Source: an uncultured Oscillospiraceae bacterium
GTDB taxonomy: Bacteria > Bacillota > Clostridia > Oscillospirales > Oscillospiraceae
Length of the DNA: 64,000 bases
Direction: 5' to 3'
NCBI GenBank assembly: GCA_934573935.1
Contig: CAKTMO010000002.1
Span: forward strand, 62,001-126,000
The notes beneath the pieces are model-generated. The model was not told the DNA's origin. It was given only the letters and a program-made list of their open reading frames with translations, and ran no database searches. Positions 14,311-21,670 of this stretch are shown here, one piece after another (the stretch's first letter is position 1; each line of letters begins with the position of its first letter). The position numbers and the translations under genes were made by a program.

Positions 14311-15244
14311 ATTTCATCGGACAGTTTCGCAGGATCTCATCTGCCGCCGTTTCGTAGGCGGGCAGGTCCCTGGCTTTGCGGATGGCCTTCAGGGGGCGCT
14401 CGGTCCCGTCAAAGCGCTCCACCAGATAGTTCCACAGCTCCCGCATCCGGTGCAGCACCGGCACAGGGCCGTCCAGCCGCTGGCGGTAGCCCTCCAGCAG
14501 CGCGGCGTGAAACGCCGTCAGCTCCTGACGGGAGGCAGGCGCGCCGCCCCGCAGCCGCCGCGCCAGCGCCGGATCGGCCATCAGGCCGCGGCCCACCATT
14601 ACGGCCTCCACCTGGGGATACTGGGCCTGAAAGGCCGTCACGTCCGCCGCCGTGAACAGGTCGCCGTTATACACCAGCCGCCCCGCGTACACCGCCAGCG
14701 CGCGGTCAAAGGCGTCCCGATGGACGGCGCCCTTGTAAAACTCCTTCTGGATGCGGGGGTGGACGATCAGCTCATAGAGGGGATAGCGGCCATACAGCGC
14801 CAGCAGGCTCTCCCACTCCGCCGGATCGTTCTTGCCGATGCGGGTCTTGACGGACACCCGCATGTCCGGCGCTCCGGCAAAGATGCCGTCCAGGCAGCGC
14901 GCCAGCTCCTCCGGATAGGCCAGCAGACCGGAGCCCTTGCGCTTGGCCGTCACTGTGCCGGAGGGGCAGCCCAGGTTGAAATTGACCTCCTGATAGCCCC
15001 GGGCCTTCAGCTCCCCCGCCGCCCACAGGAAGTGGTCGCTGCAGTTGGTCAGCAGCTGGGGCACGGTGTCCGGCTCCCCGGGGATCTCGTCCAGCTCTCT
15101 GCGCTGGAAGCACCGATTGGCGTTGGGGGACAGGAACGGGGTAAAATACTTATCCACACCGCCGAAGATCTCCCGATGGGTCCGCCGCCACAGCCAGGAG
15201 GTCAGGCCCTCCATGGGCGCGGCGTACAGCGTAATGTCGGCCAT
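14309..15244 (-). CDS. dus: tRNA-dihydrouridine synthase
   Basis: 311 aa FMN TIM-barrel enzyme that reduces uridines in the tRNA D-loop. Motifs: YAAPMEGLT at the N-terminus (FMN), VNFNLGCPSGTVTAKRKG with the catalytic Cys and tRNA-binding Lys, VSVKTRIG, VHPRIQKEFYKG and VMVGRGLM. GCPSGTVTAKRKGS is the form seen in clostridial Dus proteins. The start at 15244 (MADITLY) is chosen because the family begins right before the FMN strand and AAGGGAAAGGAAG lies upstream. The gene follows a CPBP protease on the same strand with a 19-nt gap. Confidence 0.95.
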   Translation of the reverse strand: MADITLYAAPMEGLTSWLWRRTHREIFGGVDKYFTPFLSPNANRCFQRRELDEIPGEPDTVPQLLTNCSDHFLWAAGELKARGYQEVNFNLGCPSGTVTAKRKGSGLLAYPEELARCLDGIFAGAPDMRVSVKTRIGKNDPAEWESLLALYGRYPLYELIVHPRIQKEFYKGAVHRDAFDRALAVYAGRLVYNGDLFTAADVTAFQAQYPQVEAVMVGRGLMADPALARRLRGGAPASRQELTAFHAALLEGYRQRLDGPVPVLHRMRELWNYLVERFDGTERPLKAIRKARDLPAYETAADEILRNCPMK

Positions 15245-15263
15245 TGATCTCTTCCTTTCCCTT

Positions 15264-16034
15264 TTATGTAAAAAGCGGCCAGACGGTCTTGCTGACAATG
15301 TGCAGCACCGCGTGGCTGAGCATGGCGTACTGGATACCGTACTTCCGGTACAGCCGCCCGAACACCAGGCCGAACCCGCCGTTCAGCAGGAAGCACCGCA
15401 TCAGAATCAGCGGCGTCAGCGTGCCGAATACGCCCACTGTGGCAGGCAGATGCCCCGCCGCGAACAGCAGCGCCGCCAGCACATTGGCCGCCGCGATGAC
15501 GCCCTCCGGTGCCGTCTCCCTGGATCGGAAAAACAGCTTCCACCCCAGAAAGGCCAGCAGGCTCATGAGGAACAGCCGCATGAACAGCTCCTCCATCACG
15601 CCGCCGTACAGGATAGCGGAGGCCCAGCCCCACACCGTCAGCCCCGCCGCCGCACTGGTCTGCACCGCCGTACCAGGTAGCCACGCACCGAACGTCCAAT
15701 AGTCCAGAGTGAACAGCAGTCCCAGCGGGATCGACACCACCAGCGTCCGCAGCAGCGGCCCCTTTTCCAGCCGCAGGGAACGCATCAGCCCCAGCTTTTC
15801 CGCCAGAATGTATCCAAAAAAGCCGCACAGGGCGGCGTATACCACCGTCTGCACCGTGCCCACAACCAACAGCACCGCCGTGCTGCCCAGCTGAACCAGC
15901 ATGGCGGCCAGCGTCCCCTCGTCATACAGGTCGATCTGATAGCGGATCACCAGATAGCCCGCCGCCGCGGCAAGGGGCAGCAGCGCCAGCGTAAAGCGCA
16001 GGGGCGCGCGGTACTTGGTCAGGAACCGCTTCAT
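15264..16034 (-). CDS. CPBP family intramembrane metalloprotease
   Basis: 256 aa, about seven helices. The Abi/CPBP (Rce1-like) motifs are present: GGVMEELFMR (EExxxR), AALLFAAGH (FxxxH) and 'AMLSHAVLH' near the C-terminus. Such glutamate proteases act inside membranes; bacterial members are linked to bacteriocin immunity or maturation and to anti-sigma or regulator processing. The start overlaps the stop of the upstream membrane-bound MerR regulator by 4 nt, so the two are coupled, and cleavage of the regulator by this protease is a reasonable guess. Confidence 0.9.
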   Translation of the reverse strand: MKRFLTKYRAPLRFTLALLPLAAAAGYLVIRYQIDLYDEGTLAAMLVQLGSTAVLLVVGTVQTVVYAALCGFFGYILAEKLGLMRSLRLEKGPLLRTLVVSIPLGLLFTLDYWTFGAWLPGTAVQTSAAAGLTVWGWASAILYGGVMEELFMRLFLMSLLAFLGWKLFFRSRETAPEGVIAAANVLAALLFAAGHLPATVGVFGTLTPLILMRCFLLNGGFGLVFGRLYRKYGIQYAMLSHAVLHIVSKTVWPLFT

Positions 16035-16756
16035 ACCCTGTCACCTCCCAGCGTCTCCACGCAGAAACCGTGGTAGCCGCAGCAGGTGCAGGTCAGCTTT
16101 CGGGCCGAGGGGGTATGGCGGGCAAAGAACGCCTCCTTCAGCGCCGGACGGAACACCGTGTGGCACTGGGGGCACAGATAGGCCACCCGCCGGAAGTAGT
16201 ACCGGCTGATCAGAATGCCAAAGGGCACCGCCAGCAGCAGGTATATCACAAGGGGCCACCAGATGCCGGTGACGATCCACAGCACGATACTGGTCACCTC
16301 CAGCAGCGACATGGGGATGCCCGCCAGCAGCAGGGTGGTATGCACCCGTTTCAGTTGTGCGCGTCGCTCCATCAGATACGCTATGTCACCGATGGATTCC
16401 ACGGAAAACTGCGCCTGCTGCCGCACCTGGCGGCGCAGCTCCGACAGCTTTTCCAGACGGGACTGGCTTTGTGCCAGCTCCTGGCGCAGCGCCTGCTCCT
16501 GCTGTTCCAGCAGCAGCTCGATGACCCGCGCCGGTTCCTCCTCCGCCAGCAGCTGGGCGATGGCGTCGATGGGCAGGCCCATGTCCCGCAGAAAGCAGAT
16601 AATCCGCAGCTGCCGCAGATCGCCGTCGGTGTACAGCCGCCGCCCGCCCTCGGACAGCTCCGTGGGGGTCAGGATGCCGCGGGTGTCGTAGTACTGCACC
16701 GTCCGCACGGTGACGCCGCACAGCCTGGCCAGCTCGCCCGTGGTGTATTTGGACAT
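16031..16756 (-). CDS. MerR-type regulator anchored in the membrane, with C-terminal zinc ribbon
   Basis: 241 aa in three parts. 1-72: MerR winged helix (TTGELARLCGVTVRTVQYYD...GGRRLYTDGDL). 75-130: long dimerisation coiled coil rich in Gln, Glu and Arg. 140-190: two hydrophobic helices. 191-235: CPQC...CTCC, a zinc ribbon followed by GYHGFC. Typical MerR regulators are soluble with a short effector domain, so the membrane part is unusual and suggests that the signal is sensed at or in the membrane. The gene is coupled to the CPBP protease by a 4-nt overlap. Its own promoter has a 19-bp spacer with a central dyad, the classical MerR arrangement. Confidence 0.88.
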   Translation of the reverse strand: MSKYTTGELARLCGVTVRTVQYYDTRGILTPTELSEGGRRLYTDGDLRQLRIICFLRDMGLPIDAIAQLLAEEEPARVIELLLEQQEQALRQELAQSQSRLEKLSELRRQVRQQAQFSVESIGDIAYLMERRAQLKRVHTTLLLAGIPMSLLEVTSIVLWIVTGIWWPLVIYLLLAVPFGILISRYYFRRVAYLCPQCHTVFRPALKEAFFARHTPSARKLTCTCCGYHGFCVETLGGDRV

Positions 16757-16781
16757 AGCGTTTCACCTCCTTATGGGGGAT

Positions 16782-16812
16782 AGTGTAGCATATGACGCAG
16801 CGTCACGAGCAA
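16782..16812 (-). promoter_or_regulatory. MerR-type promoter with 19-bp spacer
   Basis: Minus-strand TTGCTC (16807-16812) and TACACT (16782-16787) are 19 bp apart, and the dyad TGACGC-A-GCGTCA (16793-16805) lies between them. A stretched spacer with an operator inside is the hallmark of MerR-activated promoters. The gene it drives encodes the MerR protein itself. Confidence 0.65.
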
Positions 16813-16816
16813 TAGC

Positions 16817-16829
16817 TAACGCGGCGTTA
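16817..16829. promoter_or_regulatory. Second operator-like dyad upstream of merR-like gene
   Basis: TAACGC-G-GCGTTA, a perfect 13-bp dyad related to the one in the spacer, 24 bp away centre to centre. Confidence 0.5.
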
Positions 16830-16891
16830 TGAGGGAAATTTCGCACCGCTGCCGCTCATGCGTTGGAACAGCAGGACCATCCGCGCTACTC

Positions 16892-17022
16892 GCGGCGGCC
16901 TGAGGGCAGGCCGCCCTACGTATCAGGCGTCAAGGCCGTTTGTAGGGGCGGACGACCCTGTCCGCCCCTATCGAAAGTGCGGCCGGTTTCCGATCGGGCC
17001 GACAGAGTCGTCGGCCCCTACG
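16892..17022. repeat. Cluster of three GTAGGGGC-type palindromes in a 340-bp intergenic region
   Basis: Unit a (16894-16914) is GCGGCCTGAGGGCAGGCCGC. Unit b (16941-16971) is TGTAGGGGCGGAC ... GTCCGCCCCTA. Unit c (16994-17021) is GGGCCGACAGAGTCGTCGGCCC followed by CTACG. They fill most of the gap between the merR-like gene and trxB. The rest of the gap (17023-17096) shows no gene or clear signal. Confidence 0.65.
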
Positions 17023-17096
17023 CACGTTTACCGCACCTCTCCGCAGGACGGCATAACCGCATGCCGCCGCCAATCACGCAGCATCCCCTGCCGTTT

Positions 17097-18005
17097 TTAC
17101 AGCGCGTCCACGTATTGACACGCCGCCAGGCCTGCCACGGCGCCGTCGCCTACGGCGGTGGTCAGCTGGCGAACGGACTTCACCCGTCCGTCTCCGGCGG
17201 CGAACACGCCTGCGCAGGTGGTCACGGTGTCCTCCGTCGCCTGATAGTAGCCGTCATCCACGCTTACCAGAGCGGCAAAGGGGGCGCTCTGGGGCAGCTG
17301 GCCCACGGCGGCGAACAGGCCGTCCACCACCAGCCGCCGCGTTTCACCGGTTTTCACGTCCTTTACCGTAATGGCAGTCAGCTCGCCGTCGGCCGCGTGC
17401 AGTGCTTCCACGGTATGGCTGTAGAGGATGGTGATATTCTCCCGCTCCGCCGCGCGGCGCACCAGGCGATCCTCGCCCCGAAACCGGTCGCGGCGGTGGA
17501 TCAGCGTCACATGGCGGCAGCTGTTGGAGAGGAACAGGGCGTCCTGCAAGGCGGTGTCGCCGCCGCCCACCACCGCCACGTCGCGACCGGTATAGAAGGC
17601 TCCGTCACACACGGCGCAGTAGGAGACGCCGCAGCCCACCAGTTCCTCCTCGTTGGGAAGGCCCAGATGGCGGTGGGCTGCGCCGGTGGCCAGCACCACG
17701 GCGCGGCAGCGCTGATCGCCGCCGGTGCAGCGGACGATGAAGCCCTCGCCGTCGCGGGCAAGACCCGTGACCTCGTCATAGAGGATCTCCACACCCAGGG
17801 CCTCTACCTGCTCGGTGAGCTTTTGGGCAAAGTCCGCGCCGGACAGGGCGGGCACGGCGGGATAATTCTCCACCAGGGGAGAATAGACGATCTGACCGCC
17901 GGTATTCTCCCGCTCGGCCACGGCCACGGTCTTCCCTGCCCGGGCGGCGTACAGCGCCGCCGTCAATCCGGCGGGCCCGCCGCCGACTACGATGATATCG
18001 TACAT
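17097..18005 (-). CDS. trxB: Thioredoxin reductase-like FAD/NADPH oxidoreductase
   Basis: 302 aa, low-molecular-weight thioredoxin reductase family. FAD site VGGGPAG (7-13), redox pair CAVC (about 131-134), NADPH site VVGGGDTA with HRRDRFR marking NADPH preference, and the C-terminal FAD motif GVFAAGD. It reduces thioredoxin- or glutaredoxin-like proteins in the cytoplasm. It lies 218 bp downstream of nrdD on the same strand, and NrdD carries a fused redoxin, so it may be its reductase. AAAGGAGG precedes the ATG at 18005. Confidence 0.9.
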   Translation of the reverse strand: MYDIIVVGGGPAGLTAALYAARAGKTVAVAERENTGGQIVYSPLVENYPAVPALSGADFAQKLTEQVEALGVEILYDEVTGLARDGEGFIVRCTGGDQRCRAVVLATGAAHRHLGLPNEEELVGCGVSYCAVCDGAFYTGRDVAVVGGGDTALQDALFLSNSCRHVTLIHRRDRFRGEDRLVRRAAERENITILYSHTVEALHAADGELTAITVKDVKTGETRRLVVDGLFAAVGQLPQSAPFAALVSVDDGYYQATEDTVTTCAGVFAAGDGRVKSVRQLTTAVGDGAVAGLAACQYVDAL

Positions 18006-18045
18006 AGAGGTTGCCTCCTTTTTGCTATATCTATCGGCAAATATG

Positions 18046-18134
18046 CGTAGGGGCCGGCGTCCCCGACGGCCCGCGCGATTTACGATACTATTTCCGGTAA
18101 ACCGACGGGGCGTCGAGGACGCCGCCCCCTACAT
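18046..18134. repeat. Two further GTAGGGGC-type palindromes
   Basis: Unit d (18046-18075) starts GCGTAGGGGCCGGCG and closes with CGACGGCCCGCG. Unit e (18103-18134) is CGACGGGGCGTC ... GACGCCGCCCCCTACA. They fill the gap between nrdD and trxB. Confidence 0.65.
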
Positions 18135-18153
18135 AAGCTTTCGCTACTTCCGG

Positions 18154-18180
18154 AAAAAGCCCCCTGAAAGGGGGCTTTTT
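18154..18180 (-). terminator. Terminator of nrdD
   Basis: AAAAAGCCCCC, TGAAA loop, GGGGGCTTTTT, 44 bp after the nrdD stop. Confidence 0.85.
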
Positions 18181-18223
18181 CGGTACATAAAACGGCTTTA
18201 TTGGTACAATAAACGGCCTTATT

Positions 18224-20608
18224 TCAGTCGTTATACTCCGCGATGAACTTCCGCACGGCGGTCAGGCCCACGTACTTATCCTCGCCGTCGCCCACCACCA
18301 GAGTGGGGGCCTGACGGATGCCGAGACGGGCGGCCTCGGCGCCGTTTTCCTCCGCCAGCAGGCGGGTGAAGGGGATACCGGCGTCGGCAAGCAGCTTCTC
18401 CGCCTGCTTGCAGTTGGGGCAGGTACGGGTGGCGAACAGCTTCACTGTGCCGTGGGCGTTGCCCACCGGCTCCGCCACGGGGGCGGCGGGCTGCTCCGGC
18501 TTCACATCGGGGTGCAGGACGCCCTGATGGGTCAGGTGGGAGTGGCCGATGTCGTAGACCTTGCGGTCCTTGAACTCCTGGGCCTTGCCGTCGTTCCAGT
18601 TCTGGACGGGACGGTAGTAGCCGGTGATGCGGCTGTAGATCTCGGTACGCTCGCCGCACTCGGGGCAGGTGGACACCTCGCCGGACAGATAGCCGTGGTT
18701 CTTGCAGACGGAATAGGTGGGGGACAGGGTGTAATAGGGCAACTTGTAGTTCTCGGCGATCTTGCGCACCAGCTGGGCGGCAGCCTTCCAATCCGGCAGC
18801 TTCTCGCCCAGGAAGGCGTGGAACACGGTGCCGGAGGTATAGAGGGTCTGCAGCTCGTCCTGGACGTCCAGGGCGGAGAAAATATCCTCGGTATAGCCCA
18901 CGGGCAGGTGGCTGGAGTTGGTGTAGTAGGGGGTGCCGTTCTCGTTGGCGGTGATGATGTCGGGATAGTGCTTCTTATCGTGCTTGGCGAAGCGGTAGGT
19001 GGTGGACTCGGCAGGGGTGGCCTCCAGATTATAGAGGTCGCCGTACTGCTCCTGATAGTCGCTGAGGCGCTCGCGCATGTGGTTGAGCACATCCTTGGCA
19101 AACTGCTGGGTCTCGGGGTGGGTCAGGTCTTTGCGCAGCCAGTTGGCGTTGAGGCCCACCTCGTTCATGCCGATGAGGCCGATGGTGGAGAAGTGGTTGT
19201 CGAAGGTGCCCAGGTACCGCTTGGTATAGGGGTACAGGCCGGCGTTCAGCAGCTTGGTGATGACGGTGCGCTTGGTCTTCAGGGAGCGGGCGGCCACGTC
19301 CATCAGCTTGTCCAGACGGGCGTAGAAATCGGCCTCGTCCTTGGCAAGATAGGCGATGCGGGGCAGGTTGATGGTCACCACGCCCACGGAGCCGGTGGAT
19401 TCGCCGGAGCCGAAGAAGCCGCCGGACTTTTTCCGCAGCTCACGCAGGTCCAGGCGCAGGCGGCAGCACATGGAGCGGACATCGTTGGGCTCCATATCGG
19501 AGTTGATATAGTTGGAGAAATAGGGGGTGCCGTATTTGGCGGTCATTTCAAAGAGGAGCTTGTTGTTCTCGGACTCGCTCCAGTCAAAGTCGCGGGTGAT
19601 GGAATAGGTGGGGATGGGGTACTGGAAGCCGCGGCCGTTGGCGTCGCCCTCGATCATGATCTCGATGAAGGCCTTGTTGACCATGTCCATTTCCTTCTGG
19701 CAGTCGCCATAGGTGAAGTCCCGTTCGCGGCCGCCCACGATGGCGGGCTGGTCCTTCAGGTCGCGGGGCACCGTCCAGTCCAGGGTGATGTTGCTGAAAG
19801 GCGCCTGGGTGCCCCAGCGGGAGGGGGTATTAACGCCGTAGACGAAGGACTGGATGCACTGCTTGACCTCCTTCTGGGTCAGGTCGTCCACCTTGACGAA
19901 GGGGGCCAGGTAGGTATCGAAGGAGGAGAAAGCCTGTGCGCCCGCCCACTCGTTCTGCATGATGCCCAGGAAGTTCACCATCTGGTTGCACAGGGTACTG
20001 AGATGACTGGCGGGAGAGGAGGTGATCTTGCCCACCACGCCGCCCAGGCCCTCCTGGATCAGCTGCTTCAGGCTCCAGCCGGCGCAGTAGCCGGTCAGCA
20101 TGCTCAGGTCATGGAGATGCAGGTCGGCGTTGCGGTGGGCCTCGGCCACCTCGGGATCATAGATCTCGCTGAGCCAGTAGTTGGCGGTGATGGCGCCGGA
20201 GTTGGAGAGGATCAGGCCGCCCACGGAATAGGTGACGGTGGAATTCTCCTTGACGCGCCAGTCGTTGATCTGGAGATAGTTGTCCACCAGATCCTTATAG
20301 TTCAGCAGGGCGCTGCCCACGTTGCGGACTTTCTCCCGCTGCTTGCGGTAGAGGATGTAGGCCTTGGCCACGTCGGCGTAGCCCGCCTCGGACAGCACCT
20401 TTTCCACGCAGTCCTGAATATCCTCCACAGCCACCAGCTCGTCCTTGATCTTGGGCTCGAACTCCGCGGTGACCCGCAGGGCCAGCATGTCCATGACGCT
20501 GGGGTGATACTGCTTGCCCATGGCGTCAAAGGCCTTGGTGATGGCGGCGCTGATCTTGGCGATATCAAATTCGGCGATGGTGCCGTCGCGCTTTGTTACC
20601 CGATACAT
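18224..20608 (-). CDS. nrdD: Anaerobic ribonucleoside-triphosphate reductase with fused C-terminal redoxin domain
   Basis: 794 aa. Residues 1-95 are the ATP-cone (MYRVTKRDGTIAEFD); about 120-650 form the glycyl-radical barrel. A zinc site is built from CKNHG ... CPECGE, and Gly663 in SRITGYY is the likely radical glycine. Residues 720-794 add a glutaredoxin/NrdH-like domain with CPNC (730-733), absent from E. coli NrdD, after a Pro-rich linker. It makes dNTPs from NTPs without oxygen; the appended redoxin probably supplies the electrons in place of formate. The activase nrdG lies upstream and a thioredoxin reductase downstream. AAGGAGG precedes the ATG at 20608. Confidence 0.95.
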   Translation of the reverse strand: MYRVTKRDGTIAEFDIAKISAAITKAFDAMGKQYHPSVMDMLALRVTAEFEPKIKDELVAVEDIQDCVEKVLSEAGYADVAKAYILYRKQREKVRNVGSALLNYKDLVDNYLQINDWRVKENSTVTYSVGGLILSNSGAITANYWLSEIYDPEVAEAHRNADLHLHDLSMLTGYCAGWSLKQLIQEGLGGVVGKITSSPASHLSTLCNQMVNFLGIMQNEWAGAQAFSSFDTYLAPFVKVDDLTQKEVKQCIQSFVYGVNTPSRWGTQAPFSNITLDWTVPRDLKDQPAIVGGRERDFTYGDCQKEMDMVNKAFIEIMIEGDANGRGFQYPIPTYSITRDFDWSESENNKLLFEMTAKYGTPYFSNYINSDMEPNDVRSMCCRLRLDLRELRKKSGGFFGSGESTGSVGVVTINLPRIAYLAKDEADFYARLDKLMDVAARSLKTKRTVITKLLNAGLYPYTKRYLGTFDNHFSTIGLIGMNEVGLNANWLRKDLTHPETQQFAKDVLNHMRERLSDYQEQYGDLYNLEATPAESTTYRFAKHDKKHYPDIITANENGTPYYTNSSHLPVGYTEDIFSALDVQDELQTLYTSGTVFHAFLGEKLPDWKAAAQLVRKIAENYKLPYYTLSPTYSVCKNHGYLSGEVSTCPECGERTEIYSRITGYYRPVQNWNDGKAQEFKDRKVYDIGHSHLTHQGVLHPDVKPEQPAAPVAEPVGNAHGTVKLFATRTCPNCKQAEKLLADAGIPFTRLLAEENGAEAARLGIRQAPTLVVGDGEDKYVGLTAVRKFIAEYND

Positions 20609-20691
20609 GTGATGATCCTCCTTCTCTCGTATGCCACGCCCAGGGGGCGGAAAATAAAAATGAGATGCGGCTTGTGTCAGCTGTATCTCCA

Positions 20692-20719
20692 AGTATACCA
20701 CATATATGGGGGTTGTCAA
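20692..20719 (-). promoter_or_regulatory. Promoter of nrdD
   Basis: Minus-strand TTGACA, 16-bp spacer, TATACT. The spacer contains an ATATAT core (see NrdR-box candidate). Confidence 0.7.
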
Positions 20720-20742
20720 GGAGGAATATCTATATCTGGTGT
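20697..20742 (-). promoter_or_regulatory. Candidate pair of NrdR boxes
   Basis: Minus-strand ACACCAGATATAGATA (20727-20742) resembles the NrdR consensus acaCwAtATaTwGtgt. A weaker CCCCCATATATGTGGT (20697-20712) overlaps the promoter. Their centres are 30 bp apart, close to the usual 31-32. The match is partial. Confidence 0.35.
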
Positions 20743-20857
20743 ATAAGTTTTTCTAATCGTCACAAGATGTGGTGTATTTGAGGAACGGGGTTCTGCCCCG
20801 TCCCTCCACAAATCTGACGATGCGGCGGCGCACGATCACGCCAGCGGTCGCCTGTTC

Positions 20858-21547
20858 CTACACCCCTCTTAATTCCACACTGGGCACCAGGGGGCGGACG
20901 ATATCCGCCCAGTGCTCCAGCTGCTCTTTCGTGGGGGCGTGGAGGCCCGCCTGCAGAACGGCGTCGCGGTCGGTGAAGCACTGGATGTAGTAGCGCTTTG
21001 CACCGGCGATCCACTGGGCAATGGCGGCAAAGGAGGCGTCGGTGTGGAATTCCGCCACGGCGGTGGTGCGGAACTCATAGTCCACGGCGCCGGAGAGAAG
21101 GAATGCGGCGCTCTCTGCAACGGGGGTCAGGTCAAGCTCCGGCACGCCGACGGTGGCGGCGTAAGCGGCGGGGCTATTTTTGATGTCCATGGCCACGTGA
21201 TCCACCAGGCCGTCCGACACCAGCGCCCGCAGGGCGGCAGGATGGCTGCCGTTGGTATCCAGCTTCACGGCGTAGCCCAGCGCTTTGATCCGCTCCAGCA
21301 GGCGGGGCAGATCGGGGCGCAGCAGGGGCTCGCCGCCGGTGACAGCCACGCCGTCCAGCAGGCCCTGCCGCTTTTTCAGAAAATCCAGCAGGGCAGCGTC
21401 ATCCATCAAGGGCGTCATGCCCCCCAGCACCAGGCCGCCGTTGTGGCAGAAGGGGCAGCGGAAATCGCAGCCCGCCAGGAACACCGTACAGGCCACGTGG
21501 CCCGGAAAGTCCAGTAGTGTCAGCTTTTGCAGTCCGTGAATGTCCAT
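20858..21547 (-). CDS. nrdG: Anaerobic ribonucleotide reductase activase (radical SAM)
   Basis: 229 aa radical SAM protein with CDFRCPFC (CxxxCxxC, about 27-34) binding the [4Fe-4S] cluster, followed by TGGEPLL and KLDTNGSHP, which fit the short NrdG-type activase family (TIGR02495). It generates the glycyl radical of NrdD and releases methionine and 5'-deoxyadenosine, the very by-product that the operon at 4.4-8.2 kb may recycle. nrdD follows downstream with its own promoter after a 249-bp gap, so the two are neighbours but perhaps separate units. AGGGGAGA lies upstream of the ATG at 21547. Confidence 0.9.
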   Translation of the reverse strand: MDIHGLQKLTLLDFPGHVACTVFLAGCDFRCPFCHNGGLVLGGMTPLMDDAALLDFLKKRQGLLDGVAVTGGEPLLRPDLPRLLERIKALGYAVKLDTNGSHPAALRALVSDGLVDHVAMDIKNSPAAYAATVGVPELDLTPVAESAAFLLSGAVDYEFRTTAVAEFHTDASFAAIAQWIAGAKRYYIQCFTDRDAVLQAGLHAPTKEQLEHWADIVRPLVPSVELRGV

Positions 21548-21635
21548 GGCGGTCTCCCCTTCTCATTTGATCCCGTCCATTGTAGCGCGGCGGGGCGGGA
21601 ATGTCAATCACCGAGGAAGAGGCGGCGCTCTCCGG

Positions 21636-21670
21636 CAAAAAGCAGGGCGCGGACGCGTCCTGCTTTTTTA
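21636..21670 (-). terminator. Terminator of the LOR/SDH gene
   Basis: AAAAAGCAGGGCGCG ... CGCGTCCTGCTTTTTT; it overlaps the end of the gene and ends in T on the minus strand. Confidence 0.8.

Noticed and set aside
16830..17096. Riboswitch or small RNA in the intergenic gap
   Set aside because: Structure is explained by the repeat palindromes; no riboswitch core recognised.
18452..20746. 764-codon plus-strand open frame opposite nrdD
   Set aside because: Mirror frame caused by codon bias; low-complexity Gly/Val/Leu protein without motifs.
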